The notes below the pieces were generated by a model, which worked only from the letters and a program-made list of their open reading frames with translations, was not told the origin of the DNA and did not search any database. Of a DNA stretch of 64,000 nt, positions 36,314 through 45,688 are shown one piece after another. Source of the stretch: Gemmiger gallinarum (GTDB lineage Bacteria > Bacillota > Clostridia > Oscillospirales > Ruminococcaceae); assembly GCF_014982805.1 (NCBI RefSeq), contig NZ_JADCKC010000001.1, positions 1 to 64,000 of the forward strand, given 5' to 3'. The first letter of the stretch is position 1. Every line of letters starts with the position of its first letter. The translations under genes and the position numbers were made by a program.

Positions 36314-36706
36314 ATGCGGTGGTTTGAAAAAATGATGCTGTTTGTGATGGGCGGTGCCGCTTATCTGGCGGCGGAGGTGGCATGGCGGGGCGTCACCCAC
36401 TGGACCATGTTTTTTGCCGGGGGGATCAGCTTTTGCTGCCTGGCCTGGCTGGGGGCGCGTCCTGGCCTGCCCGTGTTGGCTGGGGCGGGCATCGGTGCCG
36501 CAGGCATCAGCATGATGGAGTTTTTCGGGGGGATATTCTGCACTCATCTGCTCAAGGTGCGAGTGTGGGACTACAGTGCCGAGTGGGGCAACCTCTTCGG
36601 CTATGTCTGCCCCAAATACACCATGCTGTGGTACATCCTGTGCCTTTGGCTGCTGCTTTCCATGCGTCTGATGCAGCTGCCCGCCAGGGCCGGTGCCGGT
36701 CGATGA
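36314..36706 (+). CDS. CmpB-like putative membrane protein (PF06541 type)
   Basis: The 130-residue protein has about four transmembrane helices and the family signature WDYS...NLFGYVCPKYTMLWY near the C terminus. The family is annotated as putative ABC-transporter type IV (ABC_trans_CmpB), but no ATPase or other transporter gene is nearby and the function is unknown. ATG 36314 follows GGGAGAG; the frame upstream is non-coding in character. Confidence 0.75.
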   Translation: MRWFEKMMLFVMGGAAYLAAEVAWRGVTHWTMFFAGGISFCCLAWLGARPGLPVLAGAGIGAAGISMMEFFGGIFCTHLLKVRVWDYSAEWGNLFGYVCPKYTMLWYILCLWLLLSMRLMQLPARAGAGR

Positions 36707-36777
36707 AAGACCGAATAACTGTACTCTTGAAGGCTGCCAAATGATTGAAAATCCGGTTTATGACCCTTTCTTTCTGA

Positions 36778-36783
36778 TATACT
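36778..36783 (+). promoter_or_regulatory. -10 box of the 37-residue ORF
   Basis: TGATATACT gives TATACT 32 nt before the small ORF. The -35 region is weak. Confidence 0.4.
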
Positions 36784-36814
36784 GCAATCAAAGAAAAGAA
36801 AGGTGGTCTGAACC

Positions 36815-36928
36815 ATGGCAAATCAGTTTCGGAATGTGGGCGGTCATATCGAAGTGTATGATGCATCGGGAGAATTTCTGTTTTCTGCCGACACCATGGA
36901 GGAGGCCTGGCGTGAACTCTGCGCCTGA
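36815..36928 (+). CDS. Small uncharacterised protein, 37 residues
   Basis: ATG 36815 is preceded by AAAGGTGG with 8-nt spacing and a TATACT -10 box further up. The predicted peptide contains GHIEVYDASGEFLFSADT followed by an acidic helix TMEEAWRELC. The alternating beta-strand pattern then helix looks like a tiny folded domain rather than random sequence, and I have seen similar GHIEVY/FSADT peptides as hypothetical proteins of gut Firmicutes. No function can be given. It is not coupled to neighbours. Confidence 0.6.
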   Translation: MANQFRNVGGHIEVYDASGEFLFSADTMEEAWRELCA

Positions 36929-37126
36929 GCGGTGTCATGTCCCGCTGCCAAAGGTGCCGGTACCCCCGGAGCGGGAGGAAACCGCGCAAAAGAACCGTGC
37001 TTGCCGCTTTGTGGAAAAAAGGAGGCCGGCCGGACCGGCGGCGCCTATTTGACGCGGAGACAAGGAAATCCTGCCGGAAAAAGCCTGTGCAAGGAAGTCC
37101 TGGACCGGTAAATTTCATTCGTCCTC

Positions 37127-37155
37127 TTGTAATTTTGTCCAAAAAAAGGTACACT
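37127..37155 (+). promoter_or_regulatory. Promoter of the HAD hydrolase gene
   Basis: TTGTAA (37127-37132) and TACACT (37150-37155) are 17 bp apart, about 45 nt before the GTG start. The stretch between the small ORF and this promoter (36929-37126) shows GC-rich pairing (GGCCGG/CCGGCC-type) but no identifiable gene or RNA. Confidence 0.65.
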
Positions 37156-37199
37156 TTTAGCAGTATGACCTGATTGCCGAGAAATGGGAGGAAATCATC

Positions 37200-37853
37200 G
37201 TGCAGCTTTTGCCGTATGCCATTCTGGATATGGATGGCACTCTGCTGGATTCTTCCGGCATGTGGGACGAGGTCGCCAGGGGGCTGCTGGCCCAGTGGGA
37301 TGCCGTCTACACGCCGCGCCAGGGAGATGAGACGATGACCATGACCATCGACGGCGCCGCCGCCTATTTTGTGGAGCAGTGCCGCCTGCCGGTCACACCC
37401 GAGGAGCTTGCCCGGCAGATCCGTGACCGTGCCCGCAGGGCATACGGTACCATAGCCACACTCAAACCCGGTGTACGGGAGGCTCTCGACCTGATGAAAG
37501 ACCGGGGCATTACCATGTGCGTGGCTTCCGGCACCGAGAAGCCTCTGGTGGATGCAGCTCTGGAGCAGTTCGGCATTCTGGACCGGTTCGCCTTTACGCT
37601 GTCCTGTCAGACGCCCGAGGGCAAGGCTGGGCCGGAGGTCTACCTGCGTGCCGCCCAAAAACTGGGGGCTGAGCCTGCACAGATCATGGTGTTTGAGGAT
37701 TCCGCGGTGGCGGTACACACAGCACATCAGGCGGGTTTTGCCACCATCGGCGTGCTGGATTCTCATACCCGGCCCCACTGGCCGGAGGTTCGCCGGGAGG
37801 CCGACGATGTGCTGACCGACTGGGCAAGCTGGTGCGCTGCCATACGGGCATGA
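37200..37853 (+). CDS. HAD-superfamily phosphatase (beta-phosphoglucomutase-like)
   Basis: The 217-residue protein has HAD motif I DMDGTLLDS (residues 10-18), motif II Ser/Thr in CVASGT, motif III Lys in EGKAGPEVYL and motif IV VFEDSAVAV. The helical cap after motif I places it in subfamily I with phosphoglycolate-phosphatase and beta-PGM-like enzymes. The substrate is unknown. The start is GTG 37200 with GGGAGG 8 nt upstream. The glycosyltransferase gene follows after 42 nt on the same strand. Confidence 0.88.
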   Translation: MQLLPYAILDMDGTLLDSSGMWDEVARGLLAQWDAVYTPRQGDETMTMTIDGAAAYFVEQCRLPVTPEELARQIRDRARRAYGTIATLKPGVREALDLMKDRGITMCVASGTEKPLVDAALEQFGILDRFAFTLSCQTPEGKAGPEVYLRAAQKLGAEPAQIMVFEDSAVAVHTAHQAGFATIGVLDSHTRPHWPEVRREADDVLTDWASWCAAIRA

Positions 37854-37895
37854 TTCCGGACCGAATCACTACAAGAAAGAGGATGGAACATTTTT

Positions 37896-38915
37896 ATGAA
37901 ACTGATCACCTTTACCGTGCCGTGCTATAATTCCGCCGACTATATGGACCGCTGCATCGAGACGCTGCTGCCTGCCGGTGAGGAAGCGGAGATCATTCTG
38001 GTGGACGACGGCTCCAAGGACGATACCGGCCGCATTGCGGATGAGTACGCCGCCAAATACCCCGATATTGTGCGCGTGATCCATCAGGAAAACGGCGGCC
38101 ACGGTGAGGGCGTCAACCAGGGCATCCGCAATGCTCAGGGCATGTACTTCAAGGTGGTGGATTCGGACGACTGGCTGGACGGCGACGCCCTGCAGAAGGT
38201 CATGGACTGCCTGCGCAAGTTCGCCGAGATGGAAAAGCCGGTGGATCTGCTGCTGTGCAATTATGTCTATGAGCATGTGTCGGACAATACCCGCCACGTC
38301 ATTTCCTACAAGGGCATTATGCCCCAGGACCGGGTCTTTGTCTGGCAGGAGTGCGGCAAGTTCCCGCCGAGCCAGAACATTCTGATGCACAGTGTCATTT
38401 ACCGCACTCAGGTTCTGCGGGACTGCGGCATTGAGCTGCCCAAACATACTTTCTATGTGGACAACATTTTTGTCTACCAGCCGCTGCCCTATGTGCAGAC
38501 GCTGTACTATCTCAATCTGGACCTCTATCGCTACTTCATCGGCCGCGAGGACCAGAGCGTCAACGAGAAGATCATGGTCAAGCGGGTGGATCAGCAGGTT
38601 CTGGTCACCAAGATCATGATCGATGCGGTGGATCTCTACGCCCTGCCGCCGGAGCAGAAGAAGCTGCGGGCTTATATGTTCAACTACCTGTTCATGATGA
38701 TGACCATCTCCATGGTCTTCCTTACCATGGACGGCAGCGCGGAGGCCCTGGAAAAGAAGAAGATCCTGTGGGCGTATATGCGCCATCGTGACCAGCGCCT
38801 GTACAAGCGCTGCCGGCTCTCGCTGGCGGGACTGTGCGATCTGCCCGGTGCTGTCGGCCGCAAGATCTGCCTGGGAGGCTACCGCATCGCCCAGAAAATC
38901 TTCAAATTCAACTGA
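37896..38915 (+). CDS. Family 2 glycosyltransferase
   Basis: The 339-residue GT-A enzyme has FTVPCYNSADYMDRCIETLL, the nucleotide-binding acidic VDDGSKDDT, NGGHGEGVNQGI and the metal-binding DSDDWLD. The C-terminal third is helical with a hydrophobic stretch (YLFMMMTISMVFL) but no clear multi-spanning domain. It probably adds a sugar to a surface polysaccharide or lipid; donor and acceptor cannot be assigned, and no polysaccharide cluster surrounds it. Confidence 0.88.
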   Translation: MKLITFTVPCYNSADYMDRCIETLLPAGEEAEIILVDDGSKDDTGRIADEYAAKYPDIVRVIHQENGGHGEGVNQGIRNAQGMYFKVVDSDDWLDGDALQKVMDCLRKFAEMEKPVDLLLCNYVYEHVSDNTRHVISYKGIMPQDRVFVWQECGKFPPSQNILMHSVIYRTQVLRDCGIELPKHTFYVDNIFVYQPLPYVQTLYYLNLDLYRYFIGREDQSVNEKIMVKRVDQQVLVTKIMIDAVDLYALPPEQKKLRAYMFNYLFMMMTISMVFLTMDGSAEALEKKKILWAYMRHRDQRLYKRCRLSLAGLCDLPGAVGRKICLGGYRIAQKIFKFN

Positions 38916-38936
38916 TCTCTCCACTTGCACTGGAGG

Positions 38937-38985
38937 AAAATGCCCCTCTCAGCCGAGCACCATGCCGGCAGGGAGGGGCGTTTTC
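38937..38985 (+). terminator. Terminator after the glycosyltransferase gene
   Basis: AAAATGCCCCTC and GAGGGGCGTTTT pair around an inner GCCGAGCACCATGCCGGC segment; A- and T-tracts suggest it can also serve the convergent MerR gene. Confidence 0.8.
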
Positions 38986-39013
38986 CGTGTATACGAGAGA
39001 GAAGGAGTCTTCG

Positions 39014-39922
39014 TCAGGATTTGGGGTCTTGTCCGCGCTTTCCGTTTTCATTGAAGGCAAGGTAGTAGTTGCGGACCGAGATCACCGCGCCGAGGACCAG
39101 CAGGGAAATCTCAATCACCCAGAAGCCCGGCTCCTGCCGGCTGGCAGCATCGCTGGCGGACCAAATGTAAACCGCAAGAATCAGCGACAGCACCACAGGC
39201 AGGCACAAACTGAAGACACGCTGGCCCAGACGTTTGAGAGGACTGGCGGGTGGCAGCAGAGCGTCCATGTCCACTGCCGTACACAGAATGGATGCTACAG
39301 GAAAGCCCTGCACGTGGGTATAGTTGCGCTGGGCGGTAAAGGGCACACCGTCAATGGTGAACTCCGGATACATGCTTTCCTTTGTGACGACCAGATCCAG
39401 GCCGTGTTCTTTGGCATAGGCAAACAGTGCTTCGGAAAACTCCTGGGGCGTGGTGACCGCGCCGTCGGGGAAAAAAGTGAAGCGCAGTTCGTGCTGTGCC
39501 TTGGCAAATTCTTTGTAGTCGTTGATCCAGCCGGTGAAAAATCCACCGCCTTCTTTTTGCGGTGCAGCGGCTCGGGCCAGCACCTGGTCGATGTCCAGTG
39601 TCTGAATCTGCTGTCCCTGCAGCCCGTCGCACAGCCGAATGGCGCCCAGCAGTTCCTCCTGGCGGCGAATGAGGCGCTCCTTGTGCCGGGCGGCAGTGAT
39701 GGACAGGGGACAACTGCCTGAAAGAATACCGCGGATCTCTTCAAGGGGCATATCTGTCATGCGCAGCATTCGAATCAGCTTCAGGGTGCGGATGTCCTCA
39801 TCGGTGTACTCCCGGTAGCTGTTGTCGGCATTGCGTTGGGGGCGGAGCAGGCCCTGCGCTTCATAAAAACGGATGTTGCGGCGGGAAATGCCGGTTTCTG
39901 CCTCGGCCTGTTTGATGTTCAT
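39014..39922 (-). CDS. MerR-family regulator with C-terminal membrane anchor
   Basis: The 302-residue protein starts with a MerR winged helix (residues 1-70, GISRRNIRFYEAQGLLRPQR and the YTDEDIRTLKLIR segment) and a coiled-coil helix (about 75-105). A central soluble domain of unknown type follows (about 120-215), then two hydrophobic segments near the C terminus (VFSLCLPVVLSLILAVYIW and FWVIEISLLVLGAVI). MerR proteins normally end in a short ligand domain; the membrane anchor is unusual and implies that a membrane or envelope signal is sensed. AAAGGAG precedes the ATG. A divergent small membrane-protein gene lies upstream. Confidence 0.85.
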   Translation of the reverse strand: MNIKQAEAETGISRRNIRFYEAQGLLRPQRNADNSYREYTDEDIRTLKLIRMLRMTDMPLEEIRGILSGSCPLSITAARHKERLIRRQEELLGAIRLCDGLQGQQIQTLDIDQVLARAAAPQKEGGGFFTGWINDYKEFAKAQHELRFTFFPDGAVTTPQEFSEALFAYAKEHGLDLVVTKESMYPEFTIDGVPFTAQRNYTHVQGFPVASILCTAVDMDALLPPASPLKRLGQRVFSLCLPVVLSLILAVYIWSASDAASRQEPGFWVIEISLLVLGAVISVRNYYLAFNENGKRGQDPKS

Positions 39923-39988
39923 AAAAGATTCTCCTTTCCGGGGAAGGCCTCCTCCTGCAAAAGTGTTTCACGCGGGGGATGGATGTGA

Positions 39989-39994
39989 TATAAT
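39989..39994 (+). promoter_or_regulatory. -10 box of the small membrane-protein gene
   Basis: GTGATATAAT contains TATAAT 42 nt before the gene, in the divergent gap with the MerR gene. The -35 (TTTCAC at 17-bp spacing) is poor, which would fit activator dependence. Confidence 0.45.
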
Positions 39995-40036
39995 TTGAAC
40001 AACGGGCATGGCATCCAAGACAAGGAGGGATGACGG

Positions 40037-40279
40037 ATGAAGAAAATTGCTTTTTGGGGCAGCGTGATCGCCCTTACAGTCTGGACCCTGGCGATAATAG
40101 TCATGGGCGTCTCCCTGCTCGGCGACATCGATACCGAGGTTATCAAGGTCTGCAGTTATGTCATGATCGGCTGCCTGGTTGTGCTGGCTCCCTGCTCAGG
40201 TTACCGCGTCTGGCTCAAGCAGCAGGAGTATGAGGAACTGAAAGAGACGGTGCGTCAGCTGAAAGAAAACCGGAAGTAG
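40037..40279 (+). CDS. Small two-helix membrane protein
   Basis: The 80-residue protein has two transmembrane helices (about 5-28 and 39-60) and a charged C-terminal helix EEYEELKETVRQLKEN-like with heptad character. AAGGAGG lies 10 nt before ATG. It is divergent from the membrane-anchored MerR gene, so it may be its target or partner. No family was recognised. Confidence 0.7.
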   Translation: MKKIAFWGSVIALTVWTLAIIVMGVSLLGDIDTEVIKVCSYVMIGCLVVLAPCSGYRVWLKQQEYEELKETVRQLKENRK

Positions 40280-40349
40280 CTGTTGCAGGGGCGACCGGTC
40301 TTTGACGGCGTGCCCGGCGTACCCTTCGCCATGCCTTTTCTTTGACCTC

Positions 40350-40380
40350 ATTATACCTGTTCCAGTTGGTGGAAGGTCAA
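40350..40380 (-). promoter_or_regulatory. MerR-type promoter with 19-bp spacer, pointing left
   Basis: On the minus strand, TTGACC (40375-40380) and TATAAT (40350-40355) are separated by 19 bp, and the spacer carries the inverted repeat TTCCA-N5-TGGAA (40360-40374). A long spacer with a dyad between -35 and -10 is the hallmark of promoters activated by MerR proteins, and the TTGACCTTCC start resembles CueR-type promoters. It reads antisense into the small membrane-protein gene and on towards the MerR gene. No other gene is seen in 40280-40522. Confidence 0.6.
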
Positions 40381-40482
40381 TACAAAACCGTAAAAAGACG
40401 CAAAATCCTGCCGGAAGGGAGAAAAAATCCTCTGCCAAGCGGTAACCGCCGAAACACTATGGGCAGAACGGCGGTTTTGCGT

Positions 40483-40488
40483 TATACT
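40483..40488 (+). promoter_or_regulatory. -10 box upstream of the unknown-cca pair
   Basis: GTTATACT gives TATACT 34 nt before the gene. An AACCGCC/GGCGGTT inverted repeat (40444-40475) covers the -35 area, which could be an operator. Confidence 0.45.
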
Positions 40489-40522
40489 GTTACACGTAAA
40501 AACTGAAGAGGGGGAACTTTTT

Positions 40523-40915
40523 ATGTATACTGTGGGAGATTCCATGCTGGAAGTCCGGGAGCTGCTGATCAAAGCCTTTGCCAGTGCCTGGCGGGCCGGA
40601 GAGCAGGCGACGGACCGGGATACTTATATTACCAGCAGCATCAACGTGATCACCTCCATCCAGATTCAGCCGGAAATGATCTATGCCGAGGAAGGCCAGG
40701 GACTGGTGGACGGAGAGCAGCTGGACCACATCGAGGATCTGGTCCGTGCCGACGGTGCCTGGGTATATTACGGCGTCCCGGCAGAGAACTTCTTTCTTGT
40801 GACATGGATGCCCGACGCAGAGACGGCCCGGCAGAAGGTGGAGGCCCTGCAGGCGGAAGGCGACTGCATCGCCTGTGTGGTGGATTTGGGCGAGCAGTGG
40901 CAGTTCGGTGAATAA
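40523..40915 (+). CDS. Uncharacterised protein coupled to cca
   Basis: The 130-residue soluble, acidic protein has good coding character and a GAGGGGGAA ribosome binding site. No motif is recognised. Its first half is helical (LEVRELLIKAFASAWRAGEQ) and the second half alternates strands and helices. The stop lies 2 nt before the cca start, so it is translated together with the CCA-adding enzyme; whether that has functional meaning is unknown. Confidence 0.65.
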   Translation: MYTVGDSMLEVRELLIKAFASAWRAGEQATDRDTYITSSINVITSIQIQPEMIYAEEGQGLVDGEQLDHIEDLVRADGAWVYYGVPAENFFLVTWMPDAETARQKVEALQAEGDCIACVVDLGEQWQFGE

Positions 40916-40917
40916 TC

Positions 40918-42291
40918 ATGCCGGACCGAGTTTCCATTGCGCTGCCGCCGGTGGTTGCCTCGCTGCTGGCCAGACTGGAAGCAGCCGGGCATACGGCCTA
41001 TGTGGTGGGCGGATGCGTGCGGGACAGCCTGCTGGGCATTGTCCCGGGGGACTGGGACATCTGTACCTCCGCCACGCCGGAGCAGACGCGGAAAATCTTT
41101 TCCGACTGCCGGCAGGTACTGACCGGCATGAAGCACGGTACCGTCACGGTACTTTGCGGCAAAAAGGCCTATGAGATCACCACCTACCGGGAGGACGGGG
41201 CCTATGCCGACCACCGTCACCCCGAGGCGGTGCATTTTGTGCCCAGGGTGGAAGGGGATCTGGCACGGCGGGATTTTACCGTCAATGCCATGGCCTATAA
41301 TCCGGCGTCAGGTCTGGTGGATTGCTTTGGCGGCCGGGCAGACCTGACGGCCCGGGTGATCCGCTGTGTGGGGGAACCCTGCCAACGCTTTGCCGAGGAT
41401 GCCCTTCGGGTGCTTCGGGCGGTTCGGTTTGCCTCTCAGCTGGATTTCTCCATTGATGCGGCCACCGCGCAGGCGGCTCTTGCCCTGCGGGACAGCGTGC
41501 AGACCGTCTCCCCGGAGCGTATCTTCACCGAGATGGAAAAGCTGCTGGCCGGCCCGGCGGCAGGACGTGTGCTCGCCGAGTTCGGCCCCATTCTGGCAGG
41601 AGCCCTGCCGGAGATTCAGGCATGCATCGGCTGCACCCAGCCTGGACGCTGGCATTGCTACGATGTCTGGCATCACACTGCCGCCGCAGTGGGGGCGCTG
41701 CCCCGGGACCTTGCGCCGGAAAACGCCCGGATTCTCCGCTGGACAATGCTTCTGCACGATATGGCAAAGCCTCTCTGCCGCACGGTGGGATCGGATGGTG
41801 CGGCCCATTTTCCGGGCCATAACCAGCGGGGGGCGCAGCTTGCCGACAGGATCCTGCAGCGCCTGCATGCCCCTACGGTGGTAAGGCTGGAAGCCTGCGG
41901 ACTCATTGCCGTTCATGATGGTCCTCTGCCGGACAACGACCCGGCGATTCTGCGGATGCTGGCCAGACACGGCGAGGTCTGGCTGGAACGCCTGTGCACT
42001 GTCAAGCTGGCCGACCTGGCAGCCCATGCCCGCAAGCCGGCGGTGGAGGCGCGGGAACAGGAGGTTCGCCGCTTTGCACAGCGGATGCACACCCTGGCCA
42101 GAACCGGCTGCTATACCCTGAGAGGACTCAAGGTAGGGGGCGGCGACGCATTGGCTGCCGGTATCCGTCCCGGCCCGGCGGTGGGGGAGGCCCTGCAAAG
42201 GCTGCTGGACGATGTGATAGACGGTCGCCTGCCCAATGAACGGGCAACACAGATGGAAGAACTCCGAAAGATGGCAGGCGGTGCACACTGA
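40918..42291 (+). CDS. cca: CCA tRNA nucleotidyltransferase (with HD domain)
   Basis: The 457-residue class II nucleotidyltransferase has YVVGGCVRDSLLG and the metal-binding GDWDICTSA, then RRDFTVNAMAYNP and the RNA-binding neck. The second half carries an HD-type motif (LLHDMAKP with upstream H and GHNQRGAQLA). It adds or repairs the 3' CCA of tRNAs; the HD domain may trim 2',3'-cyclic phosphates. No strong Shine-Dalgarno is seen, consistent with coupling to the preceding gene. Confidence 0.93.
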   Translation: MPDRVSIALPPVVASLLARLEAAGHTAYVVGGCVRDSLLGIVPGDWDICTSATPEQTRKIFSDCRQVLTGMKHGTVTVLCGKKAYEITTYREDGAYADHRHPEAVHFVPRVEGDLARRDFTVNAMAYNPASGLVDCFGGRADLTARVIRCVGEPCQRFAEDALRVLRAVRFASQLDFSIDAATAQAALALRDSVQTVSPERIFTEMEKLLAGPAAGRVLAEFGPILAGALPEIQACIGCTQPGRWHCYDVWHHTAAAVGALPRDLAPENARILRWTMLLHDMAKPLCRTVGSDGAAHFPGHNQRGAQLADRILQRLHAPTVVRLEACGLIAVHDGPLPDNDPAILRMLARHGEVWLERLCTVKLADLAAHARKPAVEAREQEVRRFAQRMHTLARTGCYTLRGLKVGGGDALAAGIRPGPAVGEALQRLLDDVIDGRLPNERATQMEELRKMAGGAH

Positions 42292-42368
42292 CAGCACAAC
42301 GGGTCTGTCGGTGCATCCTCCGTTTGGCCTGTATCATACACACATAAAAGATTTGAATGAAAGCAAAA

Positions 42369-42407
42369 TAAAAGCCCCGGCTGCGAAAAAAGCAGTCGGG
42401 GCTTTTG
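42369..42407. terminator. Terminator after cca
   Basis: AAAAGCCCCGGCTGC and GCAGTCGGGGCTTTT pair around GAAAAAA with one mismatch. It lies between convergent genes cca and pckA. Confidence 0.9.
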
Positions 42408-42431
42408 GCGTAGCGTTATATTCCGGCAGAC

Positions 42432-42476
42432 AAAACCGCCCCGCTCACAGACGCACAGTCTGAAAAGCGGGGCGGT
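42432..42476 (-). terminator. Terminator of pckA
   Basis: Read leftwards, CCGCCCCGCTTTTCAGAC...AGCGGGGCGG forms a stem followed by TTTTG. It lies 58 nt past the pckA stop. Confidence 0.8.
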
Positions 42477-42533
42477 GGTGTATTACCGAATGAACTTCAG
42501 GCAGTCAGACGATAGCCTGACTGGGCACAAGGC

Positions 42534-44138
<1,605 letters not shown>

Positions 44139-44183
44139 CGGAAAAAACCTCCTTGTACTCCAATTTAATTTGGTACTATGGAT

Positions 44184-44212
44184 AGTATACCGTAATCCCT
44201 ACAAAACCGCAA
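44184..44212 (-). promoter_or_regulatory. Promoter of pckA
   Basis: On the minus strand, TTGCGG (44207-44212) and TATACT (44184-44189) are spaced by 17 bp, about 45 nt before the pckA start. Confidence 0.7.
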
Positions 44213-44321
44213 TGTATGAAACGGCAAAATTGATAAAAAAATATCGAAAACTTTTGGTTACAACCGCCATTTTCTGGGGCTTGCACCCACCGCAGCATAT
44301 CCCGGCGGAAGCAAACTGTGT

Positions 44322-44327
44322 TATAAT
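44322..44327 (+). promoter_or_regulatory. -10 box of the nitroreductase gene
   Basis: GTGTTATAAT contains TATAAT 54 nt before the gene; the -35 is poor. Confidence 0.45.
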
Positions 44328-44381
44328 AGGACCGGAAAGCAAGTTCTGTCCACACATTACTCTGCAAGGGAGGCTGTTTTT

Positions 44382-44912
44382 ATGCAGACAAATGATACAC
44401 TCAAGACCATTCACACCCGCCGCAGCTGCCGGGCCTATCAGGACCGGCAGCTGGACCGGGACAGCCTGGATACCGTCATCGATGCCGGGCTGTGGGCGGC
44501 ATCCGGCCGGGGCTCTCAGGACCCGGTCATTGTGGCGGTGCAGGACAAGGCGCTGCGGGATGAGCTGTCCCGTATGAACGCCTCCATCATGGGCACCGAC
44601 AGCGATCCCTTCTACGGCGCACCCACGGTGCTGGTGGTGCTGGCCCGCCGGGACGTACATACCTCTTTGGAAAACGGCAGCCTGGTCATCGGCAACATGA
44701 TGCTGGCCGCCGAGAGCATCGGCCTGGCATCCTGCTGGATTCACCGCGCAAAGGAAATGTTCGATTCTCCCCGGGGCAAGGAACTGCTGGGGCAGTGGGG
44801 CCTGGACCCGGAGGTCTACTACGGAGTAGGCAACTGCATTCTGGGCTATGCCGCACCCGACGGCACCCGTCCCGCAGCGGACCGCAAAGAAGGCCGTGTG
44901 CTCTATCTCTGA
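44382..44912 (+). CDS. Nitroreductase-family protein
   Basis: The 176-residue protein has the FMN-binding start HTRRSCRAYQDRQLDRD, the LWAASGRGSQDP segment and the C-terminal GNCILGYA strand. Family members are FMN-dependent NAD(P)H oxidoreductases acting on nitro compounds, quinones or flavins. GGGAGG precedes ATG 44382. Substrate unknown. Confidence 0.88.
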   Translation: MQTNDTLKTIHTRRSCRAYQDRQLDRDSLDTVIDAGLWAASGRGSQDPVIVAVQDKALRDELSRMNASIMGTDSDPFYGAPTVLVVLARRDVHTSLENGSLVIGNMMLAAESIGLASCWIHRAKEMFDSPRGKELLGQWGLDPEVYYGVGNCILGYAAPDGTRPAADRKEGRVLYL

Positions 44913-44959
44913 GAAGGAGCCGTGAGGCATTCCGGCAGCTCTGAAAAACAGCATGATCA

Positions 44960-45010
44960 CAAAAAGGCAGCCCATTACGGAAAGCTTTCCGCAGTGGGCT
45001 GCCTTTTTGT
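44960..45010. terminator. Bidirectional terminator
   Basis: CAAAAAGGCAGCCCA and TGGGCTGCCTTTTTG enclose a CGGAAAGCTTTCCG inner hairpin. It ends both the nitroreductase gene (+) and the convergent GNAT gene (-). Confidence 0.92.
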
Positions 45011-45035
45011 GTCGGAACATCTTTGCACAGCCCGG

Positions 45036-45527
45036 TCACAGATCCAGCTGCAAAATGTAATCGTCCATCACAAAACCGTGGCCGATGTCGGTTACCACGG
45101 CATCCACATCTTTGAACCCTTTGGCGTGGTAAACGTCCAGACTGTGGGCATTGTATTTGTTGCAGGTCAGATAGACAGCGCGTTTGCCTTCGGTGCGGGC
45201 CAGCTCCACGGCGCGGGCCAGCAGCAGGGAAGAGAGATGTTTGCCGCGCATGTCGCTGCGCAGATAGAGCTTGCTCAAAAACAGCCGGTCGCCGTCGGGT
45301 TTGACGCCGCAGTACCCCACCAGGTCGTCGCCCTCATAGCCGAGAAAATAGGTGTAGCCTTCCCGCCGCACCGCCCGGGTCAGGGCGTCCGGACTCTGGT
45401 ACATCTGTACCATGTAGTCGATCTGCTCGGGGGAGAGCAGACCGGCGAAATATTCGTGCCAGATCTCGTTGGCCAGCCGGGCCAGCTGGGCAAGCTGTTC
45501 ATCGGTTTTGCAAATACGGATCTCCAT
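45036..45527 (-). CDS. GNAT-family N-acetyltransferase
   Basis: The 163-residue protein has the GNAT fold: the beta4 strand LVGYCGVKPDGDRLFLSKLYL, the acetyl-CoA loop RSDMRGKHLSSLLL (a variant of R/QxxGxG/A) and the C-terminal NKYNAHSLDVYHAKGF. Substrate unknown. The nearest AAAGGAG is more than 20 nt from the ATG, so initiation is probably weak. Confidence 0.88.
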   Translation of the reverse strand: MEIRICKTDEQLAQLARLANEIWHEYFAGLLSPEQIDYMVQMYQSPDALTRAVRREGYTYFLGYEGDDLVGYCGVKPDGDRLFLSKLYLRSDMRGKHLSSLLLARAVELARTEGKRAVYLTCNKYNAHSLDVYHAKGFKDVDAVVTDIGHGFVMDDYILQLDL

Positions 45528-45631
45528 GGTAGCGTCTGCGCGGCAGAACGCGCACTCCTTTCATAAAAACTGTATATTTATGCTATCACAGCCGGCGGAA
45601 CCATGCAAGCACTCTCCGTTGGTGTCGGCAT

Positions 45632-45660
45632 TTGCCAAACCTTGTCGATTCCGTTATAAT
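45632..45660 (+). promoter_or_regulatory. Promoter of recD2-comFC-mreB
   Basis: TTGCCA (45632-45637) and TATAAT (45655-45660) are 17 bp apart, a near-consensus promoter 29 nt before the first recD2 start. Confidence 0.8.
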
Positions 45661-45688
45661 GTATAACGTATTTTGGAGGATTGTACCC

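Noticed and set aside
36937-37173. 78-codon frame rich in Arg and Lys
   Set aside because: Composition reflects GC-rich non-coding DNA and it runs through a good promoter; no ribosome binding site.
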